Origin: Selenomonas sp.
GTDB lineage: Bacteria; Bacillota; Negativicutes; Selenomonadales; Selenomonadaceae
DNA: 64,000 nucleotides
Direction: 5' to 3'
NCBI GenBank assembly: GCA_022482925.1
Contig: JAKVOG010000005.1
Coordinates: 124,001-188,000 of the forward strand
Part shown: positions 8,186 through 18,258 of the stretch, in pieces
Layout of the letters: each line of letters opens with the position of its first letter
How positions within the stretch are numbered: the first letter of the stretch is position 1
Position numbers and translations under genes: made by a program
The notes under the pieces: model-generated
What the model was told of the DNA's origin: nothing
Databases searched by the model: none
Seen by the model: only the letters and a program-made list of their open reading frames with translations

Positions 8186-8243
8186 CTATTTTTCCCCCCC
8201 TCCACTTAACATGGGAGTTTGTGTTTCATAACCACACCATACA

Positions 8244-8273
8244 ATTATACATCAGCGCCCTATAAGCTGTCAA
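8244..8273 (-). promoter_or_regulatory. Sigma-A promoter of rpsU-yqeY
   Basis: On the minus strand a perfect TTGACA (8268-8273) and a perfect TATAAT (8244-8249) are 18 bases apart, about 60 bases upstream of the rpsU start. Confidence 0.92.
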
Positions 8274-8293
8274 CACTTATCAATAAGAGTTAG

Positions 8294-8641
8294 TCAGCCC
8301 GGCGGCCACTGCATGGACCGGCCGCCCAGGAGGTGGAAATGCAGATGCTTGACGCTCTGTCCGCCTTCGTCGCCCGTATTGGCAACCACGCGGAACCCCT
8401 TCTCATCAACCTGCAGCTCTTTCGCCAGCTGCGGGATGACCTCGATCAGAATATGGGATACCAGATCTTTATCCTCAGCCTTGAGCGCCATAATGCTCTC
8501 TACATGCTTCTTCGGAATGATCAGTACATGAACCGGCGCCTGCGGCTCCAAATCCTTGAACGCCACGACCTGTTCATCTTCATATACGAGCTGGGAAGGA
8601 ATCTCCTTCTGAGCAATCTTACAAAAAATACAATCTGCCAT
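8294..8641 (-). CDS. hinT: HIT-family nucleotide hydrolase (HinT-like)
   Basis: Purine nucleoside phosphoramidase family. The 115 residues include the metal-site-like start CIFCKI and the catalytic histidine triad HLHFHLLGG near residue 100, with the usual PQAPVHVLIIPKKH strand in between. An AAGGAGG site lies upstream of the ATG. It sits between mtaB and rpsU in the conserved heat-shock/translation cluster. The exact substrate in the cell is unknown. Confidence 0.93.
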   Translation of the reverse strand: MADCIFCKIAQKEIPSQLVYEDEQVVAFKDLEPQAPVHVLIIPKKHVESIMALKAEDKDLVSHILIEVIPQLAKELQVDEKGFRVVANTGDEGGQSVKHLHFHLLGGRSMQWPPG

Positions 8642-8671
8642 CTGAAAACACCTCCTTCGCTGGACTCCCCC

Positions 8672-8723
8672 GGCCGCGAATCACGTCCGAGAAAATCAGA
8701 TACTCTTTATATAATTCGCGGCC
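8672..8723. repeat. 10-bp inverted repeat between mtaB and hinT
   Basis: GGCCGCGAAT (8672-8681) is the exact inverse of ATTCGCGGCC (8714-8723), with 32 bases between. There is no T-run on the minus strand, so it is not a standard terminator; it may be an operator or mRNA-processing stem. Confidence 0.4.
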
Positions 8724-8753
8724 AGACGCTCAAACCCTGCCTGGCACAGAAAT

Positions 8754-10067
8754 TTATTTATCACGGGCAACGACACGACCAAACGCGCCGTCTTTATAGA
8801 GACGATCGAGCTTCACCTCATAGATCTCGCCGTCCTCGACCACATCATCCGTATAGACGCGGATATAGTTATCCGTCAGACCATCCGTGATGCCATCGGT
8901 CGTCGTCTCGAACAGGACCCGCAGGGTCTGTCCGAGGAAATGCTGATGGAACTCCCCGGCCTTGCGGGCAGCCAGTGCCTGCATGCGATGGGCGCGGTCC
9001 TTCTTGACCGGCTCCGGCACCTGATCCTCACGCTCGGCAGCCGGCGTGCCGCTGCGGCGCGAGTACGGGAACACGTGCATGCGCGAGAAATTCATCTTCG
9101 CCACGAAATCGAGCCCCGACTGGAACTCTTCCTCCGTCTCACCGGGGAAGCCCACGATGATATCCGTCGATACCTGCGATGCCGGGTACCTCCGACTCCA
9201 CCCGCTCAATGAGCCGGGCGAAACTCTGCCGTATCATAGTGGCGGTTCATGCCCTTGAGCACCGCATCAGAACCAGCCTGAAGCGGCAGATGCAGATGCG
9301 CGCAGAAGCGCTCGTCAGACCGGATCAGCTCGAAGAGATCCGGCGACAGCTCGATAGACTCCAGCGAGCCCAGGCGCAGCCGTTTCAGGCCTTCCACCCG
9401 GAGCACCTCACGGCAGGCATCGGCCAGCGTCACATCTTCCGGAAGATCACGCCCATAGGCCCCGAGATGAATGCCTGTCAGCACGATCTCCTTGAAGCCT
9501 GCGGCCACGAGCTTGGCCGCCTCGGCATGGATCTTGTCCAGATGGCGCGACTTCACGGGACCGCGTGCATACGGGATGATGCAGTACGAGCAGAAATTCT
9601 GGCAGCCATCCTCGATCTTGAGGAATGCGCGTGTCCGCTGCGGCATATCATAGAGCGGGATATCCTCGAAGTCCTTCGCCTCCATGATATTGCCCACTTC
9701 ATCCAGAATGCCGTCTTCCCTGGCCGCCTGCTCCACATACTCGACGATGTGGCTGCGCTCCTTGGTCCCCAGGACGACCCGGACCCCTTCAATGGCCTTG
9801 ATCTCCTCCGGATGCACCTGCGCATAGCAGCCGCAGACCGCAATGACCGCCTGCTCGTTCTGCCGCTGGGCCCGGCGGATGATCTGCCGGGATTTCCGGT
9901 CACCCAGGCTCGTGACCGAGCAGGTATTGATCACATAAAAATCTGCCTTGTCCTCGAACGGGAACAATCGTATAGCCCTTCTGCTTGAAAAGGCCCTCCA
10001 TGGATTCTGTCTCGAACTGGTTGACCTTGCAGCCCAGTGTCGTCAATGCCACCTTTGGCAAATTCAT
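8754..10067 (-). CDS. mtaB: tRNA t6A37 methylthiotransferase MtaB (three apparent frameshifts)
   Basis: Radical-SAM enzyme that adds a methylthio group to t6A at position 37 of ANN-decoding tRNAs. The start encodes LTTLGCKVNQFETE, the family opening; the middle has the radical-SAM triad in CQNFCSYCIIPYARG; the end is a TRAM-like domain. The frame is broken near 9964 (one extra C), near 9224 (one extra T) and near 9180 (one extra G). Removing those bases gives one protein of about 436 residues, a normal MtaB length. AAAGGA precedes the ATG at 10065-10067. Gene order rsmE-mtaB-hinT is the usual Firmicute one. Confidence 0.92.
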
Positions 10068-10092
10068 TCTTCCTTTCTCTATTGCTGCGCCC

Positions 10093-10834
10093 TCAGGCGC
10101 CTAAATCACCTTTTGCATACTGAGCAACCGTCAGTGCCGCCAGCGCTGCCGTCTCCGCCCGCAGGATGCGCGGTCCGAGCGTCACGCTGTGACCACCGGC
10201 CTCCGCTACGGCCTTCGCCTCATCCAGCGAGAAACCGCCCTCCGGTCCGACGAGCAGCACGATTCGCTTCGCCGTCACCTGGGACAGGTAGTCCTTCACC
10301 GTCTGATCCTGTTCATTCTCATAGAAGAAGATCAGCTCGGTATCGGCCGCAGGCCGCTTCCTGCTGCAGGAAATCCTCTATATCCGTCACCGGCTCCACC
10401 GACAGCAGTGCCGTGCGGCCGCACTGCTTGGCCGCTTCATCGGCAATCTTCTGCCAGCGGTCACGGCGGCCGGCCGCTTTCTTCGCATCATAGCGCACGA
10501 CGCAGTTCTGGCTGCGCACCGGCACGACGCCGACCGCGCCGAGCTCGACCGCCTTCTGCACCACAAAGTCCATCTTATCGGCCTTGAGCAGGCACTGTGC
10601 CAGTACCAGCTGGATTGGCGACTCCGTGTCCGCAGCCAGCCGTTCCCGCAGGGTCAGAGTGACAGCCGTCTCGCAGAACGCCGTCATCTCCATGCGGGCC
10701 ACCTGATTCTCATCATCGACGACGATGATCTCCTGCCCCGGCCGGGCCCGCATCACATGCATGAGGTGATGCGCATCTGCACCGGTGATCTCGATCGTAT
10801 CCTGCAGCAGGCCCTTGTAAAAAAGCCGTCTCAT
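10093..10834 (-). CDS. rsmE: 16S rRNA m3U1498 methyltransferase RsmE (one apparent frameshift)
   Basis: SPOUT-family enzyme that methylates N3 of U1498 in 16S rRNA. The N-terminal PUA-like part contains HHLMHVMRARPGQEI; the C-terminal knot holds LLVGPEGGFSLDEA and LGPRILRAETAA, the SAM-binding loops. One extra base near 10350 breaks the frame; without it the two halves join to a protein of about 246 residues. The ATG at 10832-10834 overlaps the prmA stop by ATGA, indicating translational coupling. Confidence 0.93.
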
Positions 10835-11784
10835 TTCTCGTCTCCACGGCTGATGACCATTGCCACCCAGCCTTTTTTCCTCGATGACCTTATCGACCAC
10901 GAAGCCATGCGCGATGCAGGCCGCCGTCACATCAGCCAGCCGCTCGGAAATGATGCCTGATGCCAGCAGCTGACCATGTTCAGCCAGATGCTCATCCAGC
11001 TCATCAAACAGGCGGATGATAATATCCGCGATGATATTGGCCACGATCAGATCTGCCTTGCCTTCGAAGGATTTGAGCAGATCGCTGACCCCTGTCTTTA
11101 TTTGTCCGTCCAGCCGGTTCTGACGGATATTCTCCTCCGCCACATTAACTGCCGTACGGTCATAATCCATAGCCGTGACATCGGTCGCCCCGAGCTTGGC
11201 CGCGGCAATCGACAGCACTCCGGAACCCGTGCCGACATCGAATACACGCATGCCGCCGCGGACCAGCGTCTCCAGCTCACGGATGCACATGGCCGTGGTC
11301 GGATGCGTGCCAGTGCCAAAAGCGGCCCCCGGATCCAGTTCGATCACGATATCATCGGGACTCGCCGTATAGTCTTCCCAGGTCGGCTTGATGACAATCA
11401 TGCCGCCGACCTTCTCCGGATGGAAATACTTCTTCCAGTTATCGGACCAGTCCTCATCCTGTACCGTAGCCCAGGAAATCGCACACGTGCCCTTTTCCAT
11501 CCCATCACCGGTCACAGCCTGGAATTCTTTGATGCGCTGCTCAAAGCGGCGCAGCTTTCTCATCCAGTTCCTCATCGACCGGCAGATAGGCCTTGACCGT
11601 CACAACATCGGTATCCGCTGCCCGGGTCATATCGCTGAAATCCCACATCCCGGCATCAATGTAATCGTTCAGGAGCTCCGGGTCCTCAATGACCACTCCG
11701 GAAGCACCCAGATCATGATAGATCTCAGGCAACCACATCGGTCGCCTCATGCGTTGTCTGAATACTGACTTCGGCCCACTTCAA
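10831..11784 (-). CDS. prmA: Ribosomal protein L11 methyltransferase PrmA (three apparent frameshifts)
   Basis: SAM-dependent methyltransferase that trimethylates ribosomal protein L11. The core reads DPGAAFGTGTHPTT and VFDVGTGSGVLSIAAAKLGA, the family substrate and SAM motifs. The frame breaks near 11737, 11559 and 10875. Each is repaired by removing one base, the last from a run of six A. The restored end (GWVAMVISRGDEK) stops inside the rsmE start. I chose the TTG at 11782-11784, giving the typical opening KWAEVSI, with AAGGAG nine bases before. Upstream ATG codons are in other frames. Confidence 0.92.
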
Positions 11785-11862
11785 AACACATCGCTCCTTT
11801 TCCTTGCATTCGTATCACGTTCACTCAATGGATAGATATCTCATTATACGTTTTATCGTACG

Positions 11863-11898
11863 AAAAAAACAAGTGAGAGCATCACACCCTCACTTGTT
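11863..11898 (-). terminator. Terminator of the hrcA-grpE-dnaK-dnaJ operon
   Basis: ACAAGTGAG and CTCACTTGT (11869-11877 with 11890-11898) form a 9-bp stem followed on the minus strand by TTTTTTTC. It lies 23 bases after the dnaJ stop, so prmA needs its own promoter. A weak candidate has TATAAT at 11844-11849, immediately after the terminator. Confidence 0.88.
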
Positions 11899-11920
11899 TG
11901 CTATGACTGAATGAATCGCC

Positions 11921-13096
11921 TTATTTGAACAGGTTTTTCAGGTTGTCCAGGAAGCTCTTCTGCTCCGGATTGACCTTGTCACCGCTGATCTCGCCGAACT
12001 CCTTCAGGAGCTCTTTCTGACGCTGGTTCAGGTTCTGCGGGGTCAGTACCTTGATGACGACATGCTCATCGCCACGGACCATTGCCACGCGAGATGTGGT
12101 ACACCCTTGTCACGCAGACGCAGGATCTTGCCGGACTGCGTACCCGCAGGCACCTTCATGTCCACCGGGACCGTCAAGTGTCGGGACCTGGACCTTATCG
12201 CCCAGTGCAGCCTGGACGAAGGATACCGGTACTTCCACGATGACATCATTGCCCTGGCGCTGGAAGATCTTGTGCGGCTTGATGAAGATATAAACATACA
12301 GATCACCATTGCCGCCACCACGGACGCCGGCCTCACCACCGCCGCCTACGCGGACACGCGAGCCCTGATCGACGCCCTTCGGGATATTGACCTTGATCTT
12401 TCGCGTAACCTTCTTATGACCTGTACCACGGCAGTCACCGCATGGATTCTTGATGATCTTGCCGGTGCCATGGCAGCGGCCGCAGGTCGTCTGATTGACC
12501 ATCCGACCGAACGGCGTATTCTGCACCGTCTGACGCGTACCCGTACCATGGCAGTCCGGGCATTCCTCAGGACTGGTCCCCGGTGCAGCACCGGTGCCAT
12601 GACAGGTCTCGCAGTTCTCCGTACGCGGAATACTGAGTTCCACTTCCTTGCCGAAAGCGGCTTCCTCGAACGTGATCTCCAGATCATAGCGCAGATCGCT
12701 GCCGCGCTCTGGTCCCGGACGACGGGAACGGCCACCGCCGCCCTGGCCGCCAAAGAACATATCGAATATATCGCCGAACCCTTCGGCACCGCCACCGCCA
12801 AAGCCGCCAAAACCACCCTGGCCGAAACCACCGAAGCCGCCGGCGCCACCGCCGCCCATACCGCCATCGAATGCCGCATGACCGAACTGGTCATACTGAG
12901 CCTTCTTCTGCGGGTCCTTCAGGACATCATAGGCTTCATTGACTTCTTTGAACTTCTCTTCGGCTGCCTTGGGGTCATCACGGTTCAGGTCTGGATGATA
13001 TTTGCGGGCCATCTTCTTATAGGCCTTCTTCAATTCAGCTTCTGAAGCGTTCTTGTCAACGCCCAGCACCTCATAGTAATCGCGTTTCTCGCTCAC
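11921..13096 (-). CDS. dnaJ: Chaperone DnaJ (three apparent frameshifts)
   Basis: Hsp40 co-chaperone that delivers unfolded clients to DnaK and stimulates its ATPase. In order: J domain with the HPD triad ([10 protein letters not shown], about residue 33), a Gly/Phe-rich stretch (about 70-110), four CxxCxGxG zinc repeats (about 145-210), and the C-terminal client-binding domain. The frame breaks near 12165 (extra C), near 12095 and near 12075. Corrected, the C-terminus runs through [14 protein letters not shown] to a TAA at 11921-11923. The total of about 390 residues is normal. It is separated from dnaK by a strong hairpin. Confidence 0.95.
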
Positions 13097-13110
13097 CTTG
13101 CACCATCCTT

Positions 13111-13147
13111 AATAAAACTGTTGGGAGTGACCGATCACTCCCAACAG
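13111..13147 (-). terminator. Intra-operon hairpin between dnaK and dnaJ
   Basis: A perfect 13-bp stem (13118-13130 with 13135-13147) with a 4-base loop, followed on the minus strand by TTTTATT. It looks like an attenuating terminator that would leave more dnaK than dnaJ message; an mRNA-stabilising stem is the alternative. Confidence 0.75.
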
Positions 13148-13167
13148 CACATACTTTGAACCTTGAA

Positions 13168-15028
13168 TTATTTCTTGTCGTCTTTGACTTCTGTATATTC
13201 AGCATCGACCACATCATCGTCAGCCTTCTTGGCTTCCTGCTGACCGGCCTCGCCCTGTGCACCAGCAGCGCCCTGTGCACCCTGTGCAGCCTGAGCCTGC
13301 TGATAAGCAGCTGCGCTCATATCATAGAGCGGCTTCTGTGCTTCTTCCATAGCCTTCTTGATGGTCTCGGTATCGTTGCTCTTGAGCGCTTCCTTGACCT
13401 TCTCTACGCCAGCCTTTGACCTTCTCGATCTGAGCCTTGTCCGCCTTGTCGCCGAGGTCCTTGATGGTCTTCTCAGCCTGATAGACGAAGCTGTCAGCCT
13501 GATTCTTGACATCGATGGATTCCTTCTGCTTCTTGTCTTCCGTAGCGTGAGCCTCAGCCTCTTTGACCATGCGGTCAATATCCTCTTTGCTCATGCCGCC
13601 ATCCGACTGGATCGTGATCTTCTGCTCTTTGCCCGTGCCAAGATCCTTAGCGGATACATGCACAATACCGTTGGCATCAATATCGAAGGAAACTTCGATC
13701 TTTGGAACGCCACGCGGAGCTGGTGGGATATCGGAGAGCTCGAAGCGGCCCAGCGTCTTGTTGCCGGCAGCCATTTCGCGCTCGCCCTGCAGGACGTGGA
13801 TATCAACGGACGGCTGATTATCAGCTGCCGTGGAGAATACCTGGCTCTTATGCGTCGGGATCGTCGTGTTGCGCTCGATGATCTTCGTACAGACACCGCC
13901 GAGGGTCTCGATGCCCAGAGACAGCGGCGTAACATCAAGCAGCAGTACGTCTTTGACTTCACCGACCAGGACACCGCCCTGGACAGCAGCACCGACGGAT
14001 ACGCACTCATCCGGGTTGACACCCTTGGACGGCTCTTTGGACAGGAACTTGCGGATTGCTTCCTGTACTGCCGGGATACGGGACGAACCACCGACGAGAA
14101 TAATCTTATGGATATCGCTGCCGGAGAGATCTGCATCGGCCATAGCCTTGCGGGTCGGCTCCATCGTGCGCTCTACGAGATCAGCCGTCAGTTCATCGAA
14201 TTTCGCACGCGTCAGCGTGAGATCCAGATGCTTCGGGCCCGTAGCATCAGCCGTGATGAACGGCAGGTTGATGTTCGTCTGCGTCATGCTGGAGAGCTCG
14301 ATCTTGGCTTTCTCAGCTGCTTCTTTCAGGCGCTGGGCAGCCATCTTGTCCTGAGACAGATCAATGCTGTTCTCTTTCTTGAACTCGTCAACCATCCAGT
14401 CCATGACCTTCTGGTCGAAATCATCACCGCCAAGGCGCGTATCACCATTGGTGGCCAGAACTTCGAACGTGCCGCCCGAGAGCTCCAGAATCGATACATC
14501 GAACGTACCACCACCAAGGTCGAATACGAGGACCGTCTCATCATCATCTTTATCGAGGCCATAAGCAAGAGCTGCAGCCGTCGGCTCGTTGATGATACGC
14601 AGTACTTCGAGGCCGGCAATCTTACCGGCATCCTTGGTTGCCTGACGCTGGCTGTCGTTGAAGTAAGCCGGAACCGTGATGACAGCCTGGCTGACCGTCT
14701 CACCCAGATAAGCTTCCGCATCCGATTTCAGTTTCTGCAGGATCATAGCCGAGATTTCCTGCGGCGTGTAATCCTTGCCATCGACACTTACCTTTATAAT
14801 CCGACTCGCCCATGTGACGTTTGATGGACGCAATCGTGCGGTCCGGATTGGATACCGCCTGCGCTTAGCCAGCTGGCCGACCAGACGCTGGCCGTCTTTC
14901 GTGAAACCGACAACGGACGGCGTGATGCGGCTGCCTTCCGGGTTCGTGATAACAGTCGGCTCGCCGCCTTCCATAACGGATACTACCGAGTTCGTAGTAC
15001 CCAGATCGATACCGATTACTTTTGACAT
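13168..15028 (-). CDS. dnaK: Chaperone DnaK (three apparent frameshifts)
   Basis: Hsp70 ATPase. The N-terminus has [26 protein letters not shown] is the phosphate-2 loop; [14 protein letters not shown] is the interdomain linker; the lid ends in a Gln/Ala/Gly-rich tail. The frame is lost near 14861 (one base missing) and regained near 14794 (one base extra), scrambling about 20 residues in between. It breaks again near 13418 (one extra A). Corrected length is about 620 residues, normal for DnaK. GAGGAGG precedes the ATG at 15026-15028. It lies downstream of hrcA-grpE and CIRCE. Confidence 0.96.
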
Positions 15029-15084
15029 GGTGAAATCCTCCTCATGTAAAATCAACACAATTATTTCGTAAAAAAATCTATAAC

Positions 15085-15741
15085 TTAATTCGCAACAACC
15101 TGAACCATGCTCGGACGGATGACCCGGCCTTCGACCATATAGCCTTTCTGCAGTTCCTGAGCGATATCATCATCTTCGAGATCCTCATTCTGGACCCGCA
15201 TGACAGCCTGGTGAAAGTTCGGATCAAACTTCTGCCCTTCTGTCTCGATTGGCTCAAGACCATTCTTCTTCATGACTTCCTGCAGCTGCGTATAGATCAT
15301 GTCCACGCCCTTCTGGAACGCTTCGGCATCTTTGGTCTCAGCAGCCATGGCCCGCTCGAAATTATCCAGCAGCGGCAGCATATCCTTGAGGATCTCCTGT
15401 TTGATCACCGCTGATAATTCCTCTTTTTCCTTGCTGGTCCGGCGACGGAAGTTCTCGAAGTCAGCCTGCAGACGCAAAGCCCGTTCTTCCTTTTCCTTCA
15501 GGCCCACCGTCAGCTCATCGATCTTCTGCTGCATCGCATCAGCGGGGTTCTCCTGAGCTTCGTCTGCCGGCTGCGCCTCTGTATCGTTCTCGCCCTCAGC
15601 AGTATCAACTGCCTCGGTCTCCTCGATCTCCTGCTTCATCTCGTCAAACTTCTGCTCATCTTTTTTTTTCATTTCATCTTTCATGAATGATGGCAATTCC
15701 TTCACCTCTTTCAAAGGGGATATTCTTATTTCATCATTCAC
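15085..15741 (-). CDS. grpE: Nucleotide exchange factor GrpE
   Basis: Releases ADP from DnaK. Residues about 45-75 are an acidic disordered region, followed by the long dimerising coiled coil ([17 protein letters not shown]) and the C-terminal beta-domain ([30 protein letters not shown]). The ATG at 15741 has only a weak ribosome site. A TTG at 15694-15696 follows AGAGGTGAAGGA and may be the real start, removing 15 residues. It begins 9 bases after the hrcA stop. Confidence 0.94.
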   Translation of the reverse strand: MNDEIRISPLKEVKELPSFMKDEMKKKDEQKFDEMKQEIEETEAVDTAEGENDTEAQPADEAQENPADAMQQKIDELTVGLKEKEERALRLQADFENFRRRTSKEKEELSAVIKQEILKDMLPLLDNFERAMAAETKDAEAFQKGVDMIYTQLQEVMKKNGLEPIETEGQKFDPNFHQAVMRVQNEDLEDDDIAQELQKGYMVEGRVIRPSMVQVVAN

Positions 15742-15750
15742 CAGCAGAGT

Positions 15751-16791
15751 CTACCAGTGAAAGCGTTTGATGACATCGGTCAAATTTGTGTTCATGTACT
15801 CCAGCAGGCTCATGGCCTTGGCGTACTCCATACGCGTCGGTCCCAGTACGGCAATCGTCCCCAGAAGCTCACCATCAAGATGGTAGGTCGCGGTAATCAG
15901 ACTGCTGTCCTTGAAGTGACTATCCTCATTCTCCTGGCCGATGATGACGCCGAGCCCATCGCCCATATGGGCATGGAGGATGTCCTTCATCAGCTCTTCC
16001 TCTTCCAGCATCAGCAGCGTATCCTTGACCTTCTCCACATCGTGGAACTCCGGCTGGGCCAGCATCTGGGTCGTACCGCCAAGATAAAGGCGTTCCCGTT
16101 TGCTGGAATCCAACGCCCGATGGATGATCCCGAGCGCTGCCTCATAGAGCTGCTCATCCTGTATCTCGGCCTTGATCTCAGCCATCGAATGATGCTCGAT
16201 CGTATGCAGCGTGTGCCCCATCAGGTTCTTGTTGATGACACCGGCCATGCGCTGGAAGTCCTCAAATGTGGCTCCATCCGGCATATCCAGGATCTTGTTC
16301 TCGATGAAACCGGCATCCGTCATCAGGACGGTGATGACCCGGCGGTCATCAAGCGGCAGGAACTGCAGGCAGCGGAACTGCGCCTGCGTCATCTGTGGTG
16401 CCAGCACCAGCGAGACATTCTTCGTCACCTGTGAGATGATCCGGGCCGTCTCCTGGAATACTTCCTCGATACGCTTGACCCGCCCCTTATACCAGCGGTC
16501 GATGAGGACTTTCTCCTCATCACTGACCGGCTTGGGCGGAATCAGGCCATCCACATAGAAACGGTACCCCTTGGAAGATGGCACACGGCCGGAGGACGTA
16601 TGCAGATGCTCCAGATAACCCAGCATCTCCAGATCTGCCATCTCATTGCGGATGGTTGCCGGACTGACTCCCAGATCATACTTGCGGGCCAAAGTGCGGC
16701 TGCCTACCGGCTCCGCTGACTCGATGTAATCATCAATGACTGCCTTCAGTACCCGCTGCTTGCGTTCGTCAAGTTCATCGGGCATCTGCAT
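15751..16791 (-). CDS. hrcA: Heat-inducible transcription repressor HrcA
   Basis: Repressor of class I heat-shock genes that binds CIRCE and is kept active by GroEL. The 346 residues start with the winged-helix DNA-binding domain (PVGSRTLARKYDLGVSPATIR) and continue into the GAF-like dimerisation domain. GGAGGAGG precedes the ATG at 16791. A perfect CIRCE element lies 26 bases upstream, so it represses its own operon with grpE, dnaK and dnaJ. Confidence 0.97.
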   Translation of the reverse strand: MQMPDELDERKQRVLKAVIDDYIESAEPVGSRTLARKYDLGVSPATIRNEMADLEMLGYLEHLHTSSGRVPSSKGYRFYVDGLIPPKPVSDEEKVLIDRWYKGRVKRIEEVFQETARIISQVTKNVSLVLAPQMTQAQFRCLQFLPLDDRRVITVLMTDAGFIENKILDMPDGATFEDFQRMAGVINKNLMGHTLHTIEHHSMAEIKAEIQDEQLYEAALGIIHRALDSSKRERLYLGGTTQMLAQPEFHDVEKVKDTLLMLEEEELMKDILHAHMGDGLGVIIGQENEDSHFKDSSLITATYHLDGELLGTIAVLGPTRMEYAKAMSLLEYMNTNLTDVIKRFHW

Positions 16792-16816
16792 CCCTCCTCC
16801 CTATGAAGTTTCTCTG

Positions 16817-16843
16817 TTAGCACTCTTAAATGGTGAGTGCTAA
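16817..16843. promoter_or_regulatory. CIRCE operator
   Basis: TTAGCACTC, nine bases, GAGTGCTAA: a perfect match to the HrcA operator. It begins about ten bases downstream of the predicted transcription start, so bound HrcA would block the polymerase. Confidence 0.98.
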
Positions 16844-16859
16844 CTTTGAATCTATTAAG

Positions 16860-16888
16860 ATGATACCGCGAATAAAACAAAAAGTCAA
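16860..16888 (-). promoter_or_regulatory. Sigma-A promoter of the hrcA operon
   Basis: On the minus strand TTGACT (16883-16888) and TATCAT (16860-16865) are 17 bases apart; the start point should fall near 16853, just before CIRCE. Confidence 0.88.
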
Positions 16889-16941
16889 CACCCCAAAAGA
16901 CAAAAAGTCAAAAACCATAGCCAGCATCGTTTGCTGCCTGA

Positions 16942-18099
16942 TCACGGCTGCGGCTCATAATCCTTGCGCTGATAATGCTGATTCGCCAGATGCAGTGCCA
17001 TCAGAAAACTGCCCGGTTTCCACTCCACGATATCCTTCTTCGGCAGCACGGCCTTGCCCTCAGCATAGGGCAGGATGAAATCGATGGCATCCGTAAGTCC
17101 CTGCCCTCTGGCTGTCCGGGCATCATAGAGATCTACACCAATCTGGCTGCCTACCCGGGCCAGCGTCAGATAGGCCCGCAGGACATACAGGCTGTAGTTC
17201 ATTGGCCGCGTACGGGCCAGTTCCAGCGGCATGCTGCCATCGGCAGCGATCTGCTTGGCCAGCCGTTTTTCCGGCACGGCCTTGATGATCTTGCGGGCAA
17301 TCGCTGGTTGTCCGGCAAACTGGGCATAGACAGCCACCTGTGCATCATACCAGATGCCATGATTGTTCCTGGCCTGTCCTTCTTTCTGCCCTTTTTCACT
17401 GTGCAGCAGCCAGTCTGTATAATCACGGAACCAGGCTTTGACCGCCTTCTGCCGCTCCGGCGTATAAGCCTCCGCCCCCTGCAGCAGGTTCAGGCTGTCC
17501 ACCACATCGATCAGACTGACCGTATCAATGATGCCCGTAGAACGACCGTCATTCCTGCCCGGTACCAGCTGTGCATGCTCCAGGTTTGGATTCATGCGGG
17601 TTTCCGGATTGATGAACCAGGCGGAAGCGATCTCCACGGCCCGATCCGCATACTCCTGCTGACCACTGACCGCATAACCGCGCGCCAGATCCCGAATCTG
17701 ATCCATCATCCGCTGCATGCGTTTGATGTCATAGCAGCTCTCATCGTTCCGTTCCGGATTAGCCAGACCATCATGCTGGACATACGGCAGCCCATCCGGC
17801 TTTGACTGATCCGGCCAGTAATAGGTAGCCAGGCTCGTGTAGTCATGCTTATCCCCGGATTCCGGCACAGTCTCCTTATCCGTGATCAGCGGAATCGGCT
17901 GCTTCAGGCGTTTCTCTGCATAACGGATCAGCTTTTCTTTCGATGGATAGAATGATGATGCCATCCCCTGCCCGACTGCCTGCAGTTCCGCCCGGTCGAT
18001 CCATATACCTTCCGATGCCTGCCCCGTCTGTCCCATCAATATCGTAAGTGCCACTACACCGACCAGGATCCAGTTCCGTTTCATCTTCCCCAAGCACAT
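16942..18099 (-). CDS. Secreted alginate-lyase-family protein
   Basis: A 385-residue exported protein of the alginate lyase (PL5-like) family, which cleaves uronate polymers by beta-elimination. After a signal peptide (WILVGVVALTILMG, cleavage near AS-EG) come the family segments YYWPDQSKPDGLPY, a long alpha-toroid, and NNHGIWYDAQ with the conserved Asn-His region. GAGGG precedes the ATG at 18099. It has its own promoter at 18152-18180. Alginate is unlikely in a gut or rumen habitat; a host or self polysaccharide is an alternative, and I cannot tell the substrate. Confidence 0.75.
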   Translation of the reverse strand: MCLGKMKRNWILVGVVALTILMGQTGQASEGIWIDRAELQAVGQGMASSFYPSKEKLIRYAEKRLKQPIPLITDKETVPESGDKHDYTSLATYYWPDQSKPDGLPYVQHDGLANPERNDESCYDIKRMQRMMDQIRDLARGYAVSGQQEYADRAVEIASAWFINPETRMNPNLEHAQLVPGRNDGRSTGIIDTVSLIDVVDSLNLLQGAEAYTPERQKAVKAWFRDYTDWLLHSEKGQKEGQARNNHGIWYDAQVAVYAQFAGQPAIARKIIKAVPEKRLAKQIAADGSMPLELARTRPMNYSLYVLRAYLTLARVGSQIGVDLYDARTARGQGLTDAIDFILPYAEGKAVLPKKDIVEWKPGSFLMALHLANQHYQRKDYEPQP

Positions 18100-18151
18100 G
18101 AAAATCCCTCATTTCTTCACAAAAGTCAGTCAGAAAGTACATACTACTAAG

Positions 18152-18180
18152 AAGATACCGCGAATTGCCGGTAAAGTCAA
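18152..18180 (-). promoter_or_regulatory. Sigma-A promoter of the alginate-lyase-like gene
   Basis: TTGACT (18175-18180) and TATCTT (18152-18157) are 17 bases apart on the minus strand. The -10 surroundings are nearly the same as in the hrcA promoter, but no CIRCE follows. Confidence 0.75.
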
Positions 18181-18193
18181 AGCTTATATCCTT

Positions 18194-18228
18194 CAAAAAA
18201 AATGCTGAAATCCCCCGGACTTCAGCAT
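18194..18228 (-). terminator. Terminator after the serine hydrolase gene
   Basis: Twelve paired bases (18202-18213 with 18217-18228, including a G-U pair) followed on the minus strand by eight T. It isolates the next gene, which has its own promoter. Confidence 0.9.
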
Positions 18229-18258
18229 TTTCCTGCTATGTAATTTCAAACCTCGGAA

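Noticed and set aside
8754-10067. mtaB, dnaK, secA and others as true pseudogenes
   Set aside because: Protein similarity continues in a neighbouring frame immediately at each break, single-base repairs restore normal lengths, and secA is essential while the others are highly conserved.
10319-11575. A PrmA-RsmE fusion protein
   Set aside because: The apparent fusion arises from one extra A near 10875. Without it prmA ends in TGA overlapping the rsmE ATG, the usual two-gene arrangement.
13358-14824. Long + strand open frame of 488 codons opposite dnaK
   Set aside because: It is a shadow of the dnaK coding strand, a well-known effect in hsp70 genes, and no start signal precedes it.
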